Shown here piece by piece: positions 22,440 to 33,764 of a DNA stretch of 64,000 nucleotides. Made by a program: the position numbers and the translations under genes. Source of the DNA: Fistulifera solaris (taxonomy: Eukaryota > Bacillariophyta > Bacillariophyceae > Naviculales > Stauroneidaceae). The notes below the pieces were generated by a model. The model saw nothing but the letters and a program-made list of their open reading frames with translations. It made no database searches and had not been told where the DNA came from. The stretch spans positions 992,001 to 1,056,000 of the forward strand of contig AP026136.1 in NCBI GenBank assembly GCA_030295235.1, written 5' to 3'. The first letter of the stretch is position 1. Each line of letters begins with the position of its first letter.

Positions 22440-24356
22440 TTACACTCTTTTAAAGTAATCATCGATCCTCGGTCGTTTCTTAGGCTTAACATGTCTCAGC
22501 TCGGATATTACATCAGGAGGCAGTTGCGATAAAATAAAGGGATCAATTTTATTGTAGTGAAACATAGAAGCCTGCTCGTGAATGGACATCTCTGTTGACG
22601 CCCCGTTCAACGCAACTCGTGGTGATCTGGACTTAGCCCTATTCGATTTCCCATGTTCGGTTTTTCTCAACGAACGTCGACAAGTTTGACTGACTTGGTT
22701 GCGTAAAACTAGTAGGCGAATCTTTTGGGCGAGCCGACAAGTCCTGGAAACCGGTCGTAGCAATGCTTGCTCTGGTGATGTCAATGGCATCGGACTTGAG
22801 CCCGAATGCATGTAGCAGTGGGAGTATTGCCATCCGTAAAAATGAAACTTGTTGAGCGGGATCTCGCAGTTGCATAAAGGCCAATCCATCAAATGAGCTT
22901 TGTTTGCTCCGAGTGACAAGGGGCGACGCTTCTCTGAAGCGAGTTTTTCGTCAACGGTCCGAAGGGTCAACCTTATTGTCGTGGGATAGGCAAAATTGGA
23001 TGAATGCGACCATTCACGTCGCTCCTGCAACAGTCTTGACAAGCGGCGATACAGTTCTTCCATTTCTGCGCAAAGTGCGTCTTTCCTCACCAACGTACCG
23101 CGACGAAAAGAATTCTCCACAGACACTGTTTTTGGTGCCCCGCCTTCGTCATCATGAATTTGACCATGATCAATGCCAATGCATCTGTGAAGAATGATAT
23201 CCGCCTGCACCTCACTTTGCAACGAAAGAGATGAGTTACCATAAATCGCGTCCATGCTGTCTCTTCTTAATCCCACTTACCACGAATGCTTAAAAACAGG
23301 AACTTGTTCAAGACAAGAAACGATGTTTTGTTTCGGTACCGACAAAGATCCCTAGCCATCGCGCACCAGAGAGGTGAGACACGATTGCGCAGATGCAGCC
23401 CGTCCACCAAACGAAGCAAAGTACTTACTGACAAGTCCAGAAACTTGGTTGCGATGAGACGGCATTCTTTTCTAGACAATGTTGAAGAGCTTTCACAGTT
23501 GTCCTACCCACCCCCGGAATCATGCGAAGTGGCATGGAAGCTAGCAGGGATTGACTCCTCCAGGAAAAAGAACATTCACAGTCGCTGGTTTCTTTAACCC
23601 ACTGGCAATCTTCGCTAACAGAGGATTCACAGACACACCCATAGTGGTCGTGAAGCCTGTACTTTGCAATATCTCTTGGCGAATTTCAAGAGCGATGTGG
23701 GAAGCTCGTTGTAGCCTTTCCGAACATGACCGTTCCAACGCACTGAGGGATCGCGCTTGAAACTCTTGGACAATTTTACTGCACGCCCCGGTTTGATCTT
23801 CTCTTAATGTGATTGATTCTTTATCGTTCTCGCCATAGATATAAACAGTGCCTTTCGAGTGATTGACACGATCGTCGCCATCAATCCTGATAGCCACAGA
23901 TAGATCTGCCATCATTTCGTCCATCGATCCTCTTCGCACCGCAATATCCGGATGAACGCGTTTGCACGCGGCTCGGAACGTCTGATAAATTTTCCGAGCA
24001 TGAATGCGGTAACGCTCCAAGTCACTGCCTTCAATAATCAAAAGCTGCGGACAAGCTTCGTACGCTGCGGTTCGGCTTTGCAATTTCTTCACCCCCATGG
24101 CGCGCGCTACATAATTACAAGTGACAATGATATGTTTCTGACCAATGGCAAACGGTTTGTCTTTTGGTATTTGACGATCTTGGATCTCACATTGACAGTA
24201 GAAGCAATCGACGTCGACATGCAGAATGCAGCGATGGTCGGAAGCAAGTCCTTCAGTAGATGCTGATTCATGGTCGTCGTCGCTTTCACTACTGGATTCA
24301 CCGTCGTCGGTGTCACGTACACTATTGTCGGATGATAAATCATAGTAATCCGGCAT
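22440..24356 (-). CDS. Y-family DNA polymerase, Pol iota-like
   Basis: Translesion polymerase. The start at ATG 24356 is followed by an acidic head and CILHVDVDCFYCQCE (metal-binding Asp), IIVTCNYVARAMGVKKL (a Pol iota hallmark) and GSMDEMMADLS (catalytic Asp-Glu). Then come TMGVSVNPLLAKIASGLKKP (palm) and LRMIPGVGRTTVKAL (helix-hairpin-helix of the thumb). The little finger includes PKTVSVENSF and PTTIRLTLRTVD. The C-terminal half carries a ubiquitin-binding-motif-like DPFILSQLPPDVISEL and ends RPRIDDYFKRV, which resembles a PCNA-interacting peptide without the Gln. Three to four frame changes (about 23550, 23480, 22883 and 22664) and perhaps one intron (about 23220-23290) make the middle uncertain. 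It could be a decaying gene, but the errors match those elsewhere in the window. Confidence 0.8.
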
Positions 24357-24851
24357 GTTTTGTGCGACGTAGTTTAGTAACAAATCAATAAAGGGAGAGC
24401 GAGTGTTGCTTGTAAGCGAAGAACGACAGATGAGAGATGCGAGCCTGGAATCGATCTGGCCCGTAAAAAAGTGCTAATGCGTCGGACAGGCGGTAGGCGC
24501 ACCTTTTTCGCGCATCCGCCAATGCCCGAAAACGTACTTATGCCCTTTGATGCGACAGGAACTTGTTTCCTAAACAAATTCAAGTTTACAGTTCTTGCCA
24601 ATTATCTGCTTACTACTACAAAAATGTAATCCTGACTTTGATAATTTTAAATACGCGGAGTCGTCTGATGGTACAGTATTCTTTAGAGCCACGAGGAGGG
24701 CAATATTCTTGAACGGAAACGATTACCTGGTACCAGTACCTACCAATTTTTGGGAACGACGAGATTTGAGATTTTCGCCTTGCATCGCATCGTGCAATGG
24801 CGGAAATAATGATGCCGCGATCCTCTCTCCTTCATTATATTCAGGACCGAA
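24357..24851. other. Divergent promoter region (polymerase / metallophosphatase)
   Basis: No gene. It contains a CTGGTACCAG palindrome at 24727-24736, the same GTAC type as in other spacers. Confidence 0.5.
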
Positions 24852-25840
24852 ATGAAACTAACAACAATAGCATTCTTTGCTTTCTTATCCTTGTGTGTCG
24901 TTTCAGCAAGGAGTTTCTCGGGATTTTTCGATTCGGAATTTCGGAAAACGCTTCCATGTTTTGAGCCCGACATCGAGCCCTCAACAGCGCCTTCAGGAGC
25001 GCCTTCTGAAACACCCACACAATCACCGGTCGATCCAGCCGAAACATTGGTTATTTATGCGACAGGAGATGTTCCCTACAGTGCCGTTGAAGCGGTGGGA
25101 CTTACGGGGCAAATGCAAGCCGTTCCCAGTGATGCCGAACTCGTGCTACATGTTGGAGACATTCGTCGTTCGACCACCACCCCGTGTCTAGCCAGTGAGT
25201 ACGAAGCCGTCCAGGGCATTCTTAATCAATCCACGGCACCGCTCTTGGTGATAGTAGGTGACAATGAATGGAACGATTGCTCGAATACGGATGAAGCTTA
25301 TTCATTCTTTCATCATTATTTTGCCCGATTCGAAAAGCAATGGTCATCACTCGAAGCGCTCGTTGTTCGGGATCCAGTGTATCCCGAGGTCTTTTCTTTC
25401 GTGCAAGAAGGTGTTCTCATTATAGGATTGAATTTGGTGGGAGGACGAGTGCACAACTCCACGGAATGGCAGAATCGATTGACGTATCAATCGAATCAAG
25501 TGCAGCAACGCATATTGAGCTATTGGGCCGAAACGGGGGAAACCGCTAAGGTGATTGTTACGGGTCACGCCGATCCTCGTGCGCGACATTCTGATTTCTT
25601 CACACCCTTTCAAAATTTCATTGCCAATACACTAAACAATCAAGTCCCGATCATGTATTTGAATGGAGATTCTCATATCTACAAGTACGAACCAAACTTT
25701 TGAATCAGTCCAGTTTGTTGCGTGTCATGGTGAGAGGAGGAACGGTGGAAGCGCCGATTCGGATCCAAGTGAATTTAAAGGTCAATGTAACGGATCCCAC
25801 CGTGGCATTCACGGTTCTTCGCAATGCTTATGTGTGGTGA
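24852..25840 (+). CDS. Secreted calcineurin-like metallophosphatase
   Basis: The N-terminal signal peptide (LTTIAFFAFLSLCVVSARS) is followed by a Ser/Pro/Thr-rich linker (STAPSGAPSETPTQSP) typical of diatom secreted proteins. The metal-binding blocks are ATGDVPYS, LHVGDIR, VGDNEWNDC, VTGHADPRA and LNGDSH, which fit the GDxHG/GDxxD/GNHE/GHxH scheme with changes (GDNE for GNHE). The frame stops at 25703, but one extra T in the run at 25697-25700 extends it through LNQSSLLRVMVRGGTVEAP to a stop at 25840, giving the expected C-terminal beta strands. Substrate unknown; probably extracellular or vacuolar. Confidence 0.78.
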
Positions 25841-26097
25841 GAGAGTGACGCCCCATGATTTTTGAATGATTGTAAATGATATTTTATGTGTGTGATAGAA
25901 TGATAAATGCTCTATAGATTCTAGAGAGAGACAAACGACAAGGTGTCATTATTATTTCGGTTGTGATGACATAGCACTTCAACCCGAACCCTGTCTGCGC
26001 CGTGGTCGACGACACAAAAATTTAGGTGAGATTTTCTACTACGTTTTATTTATAGTTTAACAACAGACCGTGTAACATTTCATAATGATGCTCCAAC

Positions 26098-27386
26098 ATG
26101 CGGAGCAGGAAGCTTGGATTGATATCACTTGTTCGCTTACTCTTATTACTGACAGTGCTGGTGACGATTACACTAAACTGGTGTTTTTACAGCGCAAAGG
26201 TCATTGCAAAAACGATGAGCTCGAACACAACCGTATTATAGCGCACACCGAATCATCATCGACGACGACCTTGCCCGTCTGGATGCAAGATTACATGAAC
26301 TGGCATGCTCTACAATCTCCTGACGATTCATCGGTCGACTACTTGGTCGTTCGCTGTCTCAATCAAGACACGCATTGTGGAGGGACAGCCGATCGATTGA
26401 TGCCACTCCCGTTATTTGTCATGATGGCAGCACGTATGAAGCGTGTTCTCTTGTTTCATTGGGAACGCCCGTGTCCATTAGAAGAGTTTCTACTTCCATC
26501 GACCGATGTCGATTGGAGAATTCCTAAAAATCATGAGTTGTTCCAGTCACTCGATTGGATGTCCACCGTCCGGATCAGTCATCAGCTAAACGTGTTGCAA
26601 ATTCTCGATCCGGAGTTCGAACCACCCACGCGCCGTCGGAGTAAGCCCTTACCGGCGGTCTTACCGCGCGTGGTGACAACGGCGTATCAATCGCAGTTGC
26701 ATGGTGCTGATTTGTACGACCAATTTCGAAATCGAACCGATTCATTTCAACGGAAGGATGCCTCGGGTGGAAGCACTGACTCGCATCCAAATGAACCTTC
26801 GTTCGAACAAGTCTATTCAGCGTTATGGAAAACATTCTTTCAACCATCACCGAGAGTACAGAACAAAATCGATGCGGCGTTGCTTGACATGCAGTTAGTG
26901 CCCAACGACTACGTGGCAGCACACATTCGGGCCTTGTATCAACAAGAGGCCGGACCCAAGAAAACAGCGTTTGTGGCGCGCAATGCCATGCATTGTGCAA
27001 GTCAATTTCTGTCGTATGAGGGACAGCCTATTTACGTCGTTTCCGACAGTGTCAATAGTACCAAAATGGCCATGCAGTACGTTCACCAACAGCACTCCGA
27101 CGAGGCGGTGGTGGTGGTGACCCGACCGGTGACTTCGGTCTTGCATTTAGACCGCGGGACGGCCTTTTTAGAGAAAGATGCCGATCAATGGACAAACAAT
27201 GAATTTTGTGCGGATTACGATGATACCTTTGTCGATCTGTATTTGCTGATTCTAGCCAAGTGCCGCACGGTTCACTTGGGATCTTTCGCCAAATGGGCAC
27301 ACTTGATACATGGTGGGAACTGCATCAATAGTCATTTTCAGAAACAGTGTCGTTGGAAAAAAGTACTTGATTCGAAACCGGGATGA
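26098..27386 (+). CDS. Type II membrane glycosyltransferase, fucosyltransferase-like
   Basis: From ATG 26098 the frame gives a basic tail (MRSRKLG) and a strong signal anchor (LVRLLLLLTVLVTITLNWCF), the layout of a Golgi enzyme. After a frame change near 26237 the lumenal domain follows: GGTADRLMPLPLFVMMAARM (similar to the GGLGNRL donor-site motif of GT-B O-fucosyltransferase and xyloglucan fucosyltransferase families), VAAHIRALY (HxRxxD-like), IYVVSDSV, and FVDLYLLILAKCRTVHLGSF with a final Cys-rich tail. The whole-family assignment is inferred from these motifs only. The alternative ATG at 26085 gives a frame without the anchor in its first 50 codons and is less likely. Confidence 0.6.
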
Positions 27387-27609
27387 AGTAAGAGAAGGAA
27401 TGAAAGTACGTTTTTCTGCTTTTCTTAGACTGGTAATTAAGGTCATCCGACTCGAGGGTTCATTTACACTATAGACTACCGCTCGTCGACGGCACCCAGC
27501 TGTCATGCTAATAGCCGAAAGAAATCAACGACTTATACTGTTATTTCAAAGCTGGTCAACAATTATTGTTGTCAAGGAGAGTTGAAGTTAGATTGGTCAG
27601 CCGCTGTTT

Positions 27610-29100
27610 TTACGCCCTCAAACGGAAGCCCTTAAGCGGACAGTGAACCAACGCATTATCGAGATGATGCACTTGATACAAGCAGCCTTGAAGGAAAAGT
27701 CCCAGAATATCCGCCATGAGTATGCCTATTCCCTCTGCAACAGAAGTTGTCGCGAGAGCCATTTCCGTCAGAAACGTTCCTTGAAAATCGACAAGAATTC
27801 GTTTGTACCCATGGACATAAACGGCACCACCCAAGATACCCGTCCAAATACTCGTAATGTACAACAGCGGTTGACTGTAAAGCCAGGATGTTTGGGGTGA
27901 CTGAAGAGCGGTTACGGAGAAAAACAACAAATTGAGAACTTGCAGAAAAGGTAGTACCCACAACGTGGTCGGAGAGAGCGTTAAAAATGTGCCGCTCGAG
28001 CGACTCACAAACACTCCTGCCTGATAAAGCCAGTTAGATGTTTGATAAAATTGGTTTCGTTTTGTAGCGTCTTCGATAGGAAAGCCCATTGCCGTCCACA
28101 CACCCGCTTGGCATGCGTACTCAGCAGCATAAACAAGAAATAGCGGAACTGTGTACGGCCACAAACTGAGAATAAAGTGGAATGGACGGATCGTCTCGAA
28201 TTCGTTTGTTTCAATCGGTTGTCTCGAATCGGATAGGTTGTCTGTGGCGCGCATCTCCTCAATTGAGATCCCCCTTGTGATCAGCGACGTTTGCGATGTC
28301 TGTATGCTTTCTCGTTCTGAGCACGCGCTAGATCTTTCGATTGCATCCGCTTCTAATAAATCATTAGTCAGTTCGATATCTTGCGAAAGAGCATACGAAG
28401 TAAGACGTTTTTCGTCATCAATATCCCCTAGCACAGTTATATAAATCAACCCGTACATTACAGCGAGAATCAGAGCCGCCAGGATCGTCCATGCAACGCC
28501 GAAATCGAGCCAATGTGTACCTGCAACAGTCCATAGATACCCAGTCAGACCAGCCGCACCTGTCCCAGACGACCATGCTGTCAAGCAACGCCCTTTCGCC
28601 CCTTGTGAATTGATGCATAGCGAATCACATTTCCCAGCGGCAGCAAGCAGTGTTGCTTCCCCCAGTCCGCATTGTAAAGACACCAAGGCAACTCCGACAA
28701 ATGGGAGATACGTTAATGAGTCGGAATTATGTGGATACTGTAGCCGTCTCTCGGAGTATCCTGTTATGAAAAATGCCATTGCCATGCACGCCGCCGCTAT
28801 CGATACTCTTGATTGATAAGTAACCCGATCAAACCAATACGGTGCACTTAGCTTGACCGAAATACCCGGAAGTATATTGGCTATATAAACAAGCCCCGTT
28901 CCGCCTTCCGACAAGGACTTGGCAGCAGCCAGCATAATTACGTACGATGTATTGTTCAAGAGTCCAAGACAAAAGAATGCTGCCGCACGTTTTCGGGCTT
29001 TCGTTTCGTCAGTTGGGCACGCCTCGAGGGTAATAGGGGGAACCGACGCATCTAGCGATAACGGTTCGTAACTAGCAGATTCACCAGAACTTGCGACCAT
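27610..29100 (-). CDS. CLN3: CLN3/battenin family membrane protein
   Basis: Intact 496-aa ORF with about eleven hydrophobic segments. Family signatures include FFCLGLLNNTSYVIMLAAA, YIANILPGISVKLSAPYWF, SLQCGLGEATLLA and AWSSGTGAAGLTGYLW near the N-terminal half, and GGAVYVHGYKRI plus MALATTSVAEGIGILMADIL near the C-terminus. A hydrophilic loop of about 80 residues lies in the middle, as in other members. CLN3 proteins are lysosomal/vacuolar and, in animals, needed for glycerophosphodiester export. Distant MFS relatives are the alternative, but the SSGTGxxG signature favours CLN3. Confidence 0.92.
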   Translation of the reverse strand: MVASSGESASYEPLSLDASVPPITLEACPTDETKARKRAAAFFCLGLLNNTSYVIMLAAAKSLSEGGTGLVYIANILPGISVKLSAPYWFDRVTYQSRVSIAAACMAMAFFITGYSERRLQYPHNSDSLTYLPFVGVALVSLQCGLGEATLLAAAGKCDSLCINSQGAKGRCLTAWSSGTGAAGLTGYLWTVAGTHWLDFGVAWTILAALILAVMYGLIYITVLGDIDDEKRLTSYALSQDIELTNDLLEADAIERSSACSERESIQTSQTSLITRGISIEEMRATDNLSDSRQPIETNEFETIRPFHFILSLWPYTVPLFLVYAAEYACQAGVWTAMGFPIEDATKRNQFYQTSNWLYQAGVFVSRSSGTFLTLSPTTLWVLPFLQVLNLLFFSVTALQSPQTSWLYSQPLLYITSIWTGILGGAVYVHGYKRILVDFQGTFLTEMALATTSVAEGIGILMADILGLFLQGCLYQVHHLDNALVHCPLKGFRLRA

Positions 29101-29701
29101 TTCGTTAAAAAATCCATTCGTATTAACCGGATGGACTTTTTATAATTGAAAGTATGGTAGTCTAAGAACTAGTAACACACAAAAGAAGAAGCGTTGTAAC
29201 ATGAATTCGAAAAACGATGTGGATGACGTCGTATAGCTTTGAAGTGTACATGGTGTAGGACTGGACTGTCAGGAGCTTGTTTGTTAGAATGAATGAATTT
29301 TAACAAACCAGGTAGACATTCGAAGAGTTGTGTTTTTGCTTTTTTCGGGCTTTGATGTTCCAAGTAATGTCAATTCTTGTTAAGAGGCTCTACAAATGTA
29401 TGTTGATGAATGTTTTGAGCTTCGAGGAGATTGCATCCATTTTTAGCAAACGTGTTCCTTAGCTGCCTGCTACACCGTAGCTGCCAGCTGCCGCGCGCAG
29501 CCACCATGTCATACCAGTACCAGTAGGAGGCCTACGAGATTTTCAAGTGAAACCTATGCTTTCTGATCAAGTTTTTGCATAAACTTAAAAATACCCATTA
29601 TTTCATAAACAACAGGGAAACCAAGTTTCAATCTTTATCTTTTAGAAAACTACGGACGAGAATACTCTCTTGCCGTAATCTTTACATTCGGACAACATGC
29701 T
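29101..29701. other. Spacer between CLN3 start and WW-cyclin stop
   Basis: No supported gene. It holds the CLN3 upstream region. A short TACCAGTACCAGTA direct repeat lies at about 29513-29526. Confidence 0.5.
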
Positions 29702-31785
29702 CTAGTTGCACCTTGCTTTTTGCTGTTCCTGATCCATTTCCTGTTTGTTCAAAGTTTTTGATGAAATGGACGTCATTAAATCTCTGCGAGAAGTGGCCTT
29801 GTGTTGAAATAGACTTGACATATGTTGCAAGCGTTTCGCGCCTTCAATATCCAGTGGATCAGATGCTTTCATCTTTTCGCCCCCGAGGCCACTCTTGATC
29901 AACATCGATCGTAGAAGGAAATAGTACTTGGCATATTCGCCAGCTGGTACCTTCACTTGATAGTCCAGTGTTGCAAGAAGAGCAATCTCGAGCTCATTGA
30001 CTCGTTGCAGACTGAACTCTACACCAGTTGGACACGTTTCGCTAAAGTCGACATTCCACATGGATAAGTCATCCCAAACCTTCGATGCGAGAACCATGCA
30101 GCTGAACAAAATGGACCTCCAGTTGCTTGTTCGGGGTCGAAGTTTGCCTTCCGTTGTCTTTATGAGTCGCTCAACGTATATTAGCGTAATGATCATGCAA
30201 TCTGGTTCCATTTTGGCAGCATAAAAAACATCTCGAAAGAACGTGGTGATCTCTTCCAAGGCAGGTGGAGGAGGTTTCACAACAAAAACAGGGGCGCTGA
30301 AACCTTTCTTTGAAGTCCTCTTGTGCTGTGATGGCTTTTGTTGCGATTCCAAATCATTAAAAATACGATAATCATGACCATCTTTATCGCAGTCTTTTTC
30401 AGAATTCAAAATATGAGCCCGATAGACGCCGCAAATGCATTTTAACGTTGCATCTGAATCAGGCGTCGACATTGTCGACCCAACGTACTGAAGTAATCAC
30501 AACACAGTTTCTTAGACGAACGGCAAATTCATGACCAGTAAATTTGAAAGAGGACGTACCAAATTCCCACAAGTGTTTCGCCTCTCAAACGATGGTTTCG
30601 ACAAGAGATTTTTGTAAGAGGATTGATGTTTATATATTCCCTTCAAACGCATGGAGTTCCCTAGCCTCAACAGATCATTTCCTTTTTCAGCATCATGCCA
30701 CGGTGTTCCTCCTCCTAGCGTTGTCACACCTTCTTGGGTTGCTTCGCCATCCTTTTCTTCTGTTTCTGTAACACTTTCATTCTCGCTCTGTGATCCCTCA
30801 TGTATATCCCTGAGAAGCATCATTTCTCTATTACTCGTTAAGTCTGCATCGAAATCATGCACTCCCTCATTGCCAATTTTCGCCATTTCCTCGGAAACCA
30901 TAGCCAGTTCCTCCAGCGCTTTAGTTTCTTCAAAAGTAAGCCTGAAACTAAGCTTCGATTCGTCAAAAGAAGATGCTCCATAGAGGGAGCGCATACTTTT
31001 GACACCTTCTTTGGCAATTGTTGGAGCAAAGTTCCCAAGCTAGCTTCTCGATTAAGCGTGTGCCTTTCACTTTTTTCGTCGTCACCGTGGTCTTCAATGT
31101 CCAGATCATCGAAATCACGAAGATCCAACTGCATGGCACTGCCATTCAGAGAGTCGAATTCGTCAATTGCATTCAAGGAGCCTTTACTAGACAGTTTCGC
31201 ATCCATTAGGAGCGACCGCGTGCTACGCTTCGTCGCCTCCAACAAGGAAAGACCAGGAACTACGGTAATATTCTTCGCCACTGGTTCCATTGTAGGGAGA
31301 TCTTGCGACGAGGGAAGTTTGCGGGTCGTGGTAGGTGTCTTTTCAGCATCTTGTGGTCGAAACACAATCTCTTTGGTGTCGTCGTGTGGTTCGGCAGATC
31401 GAAAAACGTTGCGCGTCGAAGGTACGCGGCACACCAAGTCAACCAAAACAGAATCTTCCATGGAGCTTATAGTGCGAATCATCTGTGATCTGCGAGAATT
31501 ATCCTTGGGTGGGCGACTTCCGGGGTTGTGTCGAAGAGTAGGCACGACTATCTCTTGATTCGTCTGGGCAAAGTTCCCCACCGCAATCGAGTTCATAATA
31601 TTGGCTTCCATCGCCGCGAAAAATTCCCTTTGTTGCCGTTCCTTCTCTTCAATTACCTTTTTCTCTTCATCAGTTGCCAGCTCCAACGGTTTACTCCATT
31701 GAGTCTCTCTAGTTTCAGTGTGGTATTAGTAAGTTCGGCCGCTGACAGGGTCTTCGGCCGATTGCCAAAGTGACTCTTTTTTCAT
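29702..31785 (-). CDS. Cyclin-Y/PHO80-like protein with N-terminal WW domain
   Basis: From ATG 31785 the frame reads SLWQSAEDPVSGRTY, an in-frame TAA, then YHTETRETQWSKP: a WW domain (two Trp, YYxxTxxTxW pattern) interrupted by a stop exactly at a conserved Tyr. A long Ser/Asp/Lys-rich region follows. One frame change at 30997-31000 (TTTT on the plus strand) is repaired by one extra A on the coding strand. A 72-bp GT-AG intron (30488-30559) joins CGNL to YVGSTMSTPDSD. The cyclin box is in the last exon: DCMIITLIYVERLI, SCMVLASKVWDDLSMWN and LEIALLATLDYQVKV. Cyclins of this type partner PHO85/CDK14-like kinases. Without the WW part the alternative start is TTG 31686. Fusion of WW and cyclin Y is unusual. 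Confidence 0.78.
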
Positions 31786-32521
31786 GTTGACAAAGAAAGG
31801 TGTTACTTCGTGAAACGCGAGCCTTTCTTCGTTCGGAGTCCCTCACTCGTCAAAGCAACAACGATTGAACGATTCAGGAAAACGACGACTCTATATTCGT
31901 TGATCTGACGATGATTGAACTATTAAATGAACGTTGAGAAAAAGGACGAAAATGGGAGATGGAGCGCTTTTCCTTCTCTGCTCTCGTCTCTTGTCTCTTC
32001 ACTCCACGATCCATTTCTTATTCACGGTCAGTCTTGTCGCAGAACTGTTAGTCAGAAAAGAACTCCGATGATGATGATTCAGTACCGGTACTGTACCTGG
32101 TACAGGTACAGTCGACAACTTTCTACTACGTACACGGGAACGCACCTCTGCGTGGTACACTCACTCTAGAATGTCTGTCGGACCGATGTGCAAGGGAAAT
32201 ATTTGTGATTACCGTAGAGACAATAATCAAGAAGTGATTGACACTATCGGTAATCAGTACATTTGTATAAAGCAAAAATTTAGTTCGAGGGACTCACTTC
32301 TCTCCCGTTGCAGTTTTTTTGTACGTTGGGAGTTGGGAGAGGTCGGGGCATGACTGTTTTTATTGCAAAACTGCTCCGTGTCGCTTTGTGTTTTCTTCTT
32401 CGTGATTCGGAAGAGAAGATTATAAAAGCAACGAAATATCACAAGAGAGAAGGGGTTCCATCTTTGCTTTTTTGCTTAGAAGGGAGATTCACGCTTTGCG
32501 AGAGATATCAGCTACAGCATA
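31786..32521. other. Divergent promoter region with GTAC palindromes
   Basis: No gene. CAGTACCGGTACTG (32080-32093) is a perfect palindrome, directly followed by CTGTACCTGGTACAG (32091-32105, one central mismatch). Confidence 0.55.
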
Positions 32522-33552
32522 ATGGAACAAGTCACCGAGGGGTTCGCGAACTCCGTATCGATTGCGGATGTTGTTGATGCCCAGCTGGGTCAACACCCCG
32601 CGCTAGACACGATGTGTGTCATGAATTGTCAGACAAAGCAACGTATTATACCGAATTCGTCCGTTTCGATCTTAGATAATGAAGCATTCACCGGGCAGGT
32701 AATGCTGCTCGTCCGTACCCCGGACGTTGACGATCCTCTAGATGGTACCATTCTCAGTGAAACACCGGCTCGTATCAGCAAATTTTTTAGTGATAAGAAA
32801 CGAAGATTTGAATTTCAATTTCAGATCAAGTTGAAAAAGGTACCAGAGGGTCCTCTTTTTCTCGGCTGTGAGCTAGAGCATCAAATCAAATGCGGAACCA
32901 TCACCAAAGCAATGGAGAATCTCTTATTGACCATGGTTCGTAGAATTAACCCAGGATTTCACTACTCCTGGGGACCGGAGCCGAGTAAGAAGGATTACGC
33001 CTCGGGTACCTACGAGAAGACGCATCTCAGCTTCCCGGTCGAAGCCAGTATGGATCGCATTATCGTCTCAAAACCGGGGGAAACGCCACCCGAACTCGGA
33101 TACGAATTGTTCGAGTCCAACGAATCAGTCAAACGCCGCCGAAAAATGGGCGCCGGAAGTGTCGTTTGAATTTAGAAGACACATACACCATGTGTCTCTG
33201 GAGTGCTTACTGCGATTGGATTTTGTGGAAGTCACTCAACGTACCTGGCATGGCACCCTTTTCGTTGTGCCGTGTGACGGGTCAGCAGCCGATCTACTTG
33301 TCCGTCTACGAAGTGACGGGGACAACTCCAGCGGAGTATAGGAAGAAACGACCTCCGCATTACCGAAAAAATCTGAATGTCTACACGCGGTTGGAATTTA
33401 GTAACCAGGATCATACGTCCGGGGGATTGGCTGAGACAGTATTGCGTCGATCGAAAGTCATTGCCGGCTTGGAACAGCAATCCTTGCCTGACACGGATTC
33501 CGTGGACTCGGATTTCGAAACGGCATCGCGGATCAGTCACATTACGTCGTAA
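32522..33552 (+). CDS. DUF1769-family protein
   Basis: The first 215 codons from ATG 32522 contain KFFSDKKRRFEFQFQIKLK, PLFLGCELEHQIKCG and MVRRINPGFHYSWG, the pattern of DUF1769 (fungal and protist cytosolic proteins of unknown function). The frame stops at 33169, but one extra T at 33165-33167 restores SVVLNLEDTYTMCLWSAYCD and the second half (PFSLCRVTGQQPIYLSVYEV), which belongs to the same domain. The total would be about 343 aa. No catalytic motif is known for this family. It is the divergent neighbour of the WW-cyclin gene. Confidence 0.7.
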
Positions 33553-33764
33553 AATGGTGCCCTGCAAAGTGCATCTTTTGTGAAACTGTTAAAAATAATA
33601 ATGATATCAAATGCAACTTAAATTGAAGAGAAACGTTATGTTTTGCTAATATTGAGCTATTTAATGGCCGTAGATAGTTTTTAGCATTTAGACATATACA
33701 ACTTCAGCCTATCACTTATCACATTTCTTTCAAGACGTAGTCCTCACTAGTTTGTACAACTGAG

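Noticed and set aside
24420-24540. Possible tRNA-like stretch near 24440-24530
   Set aside because: No cloverleaf, no T-loop consensus in the right place.
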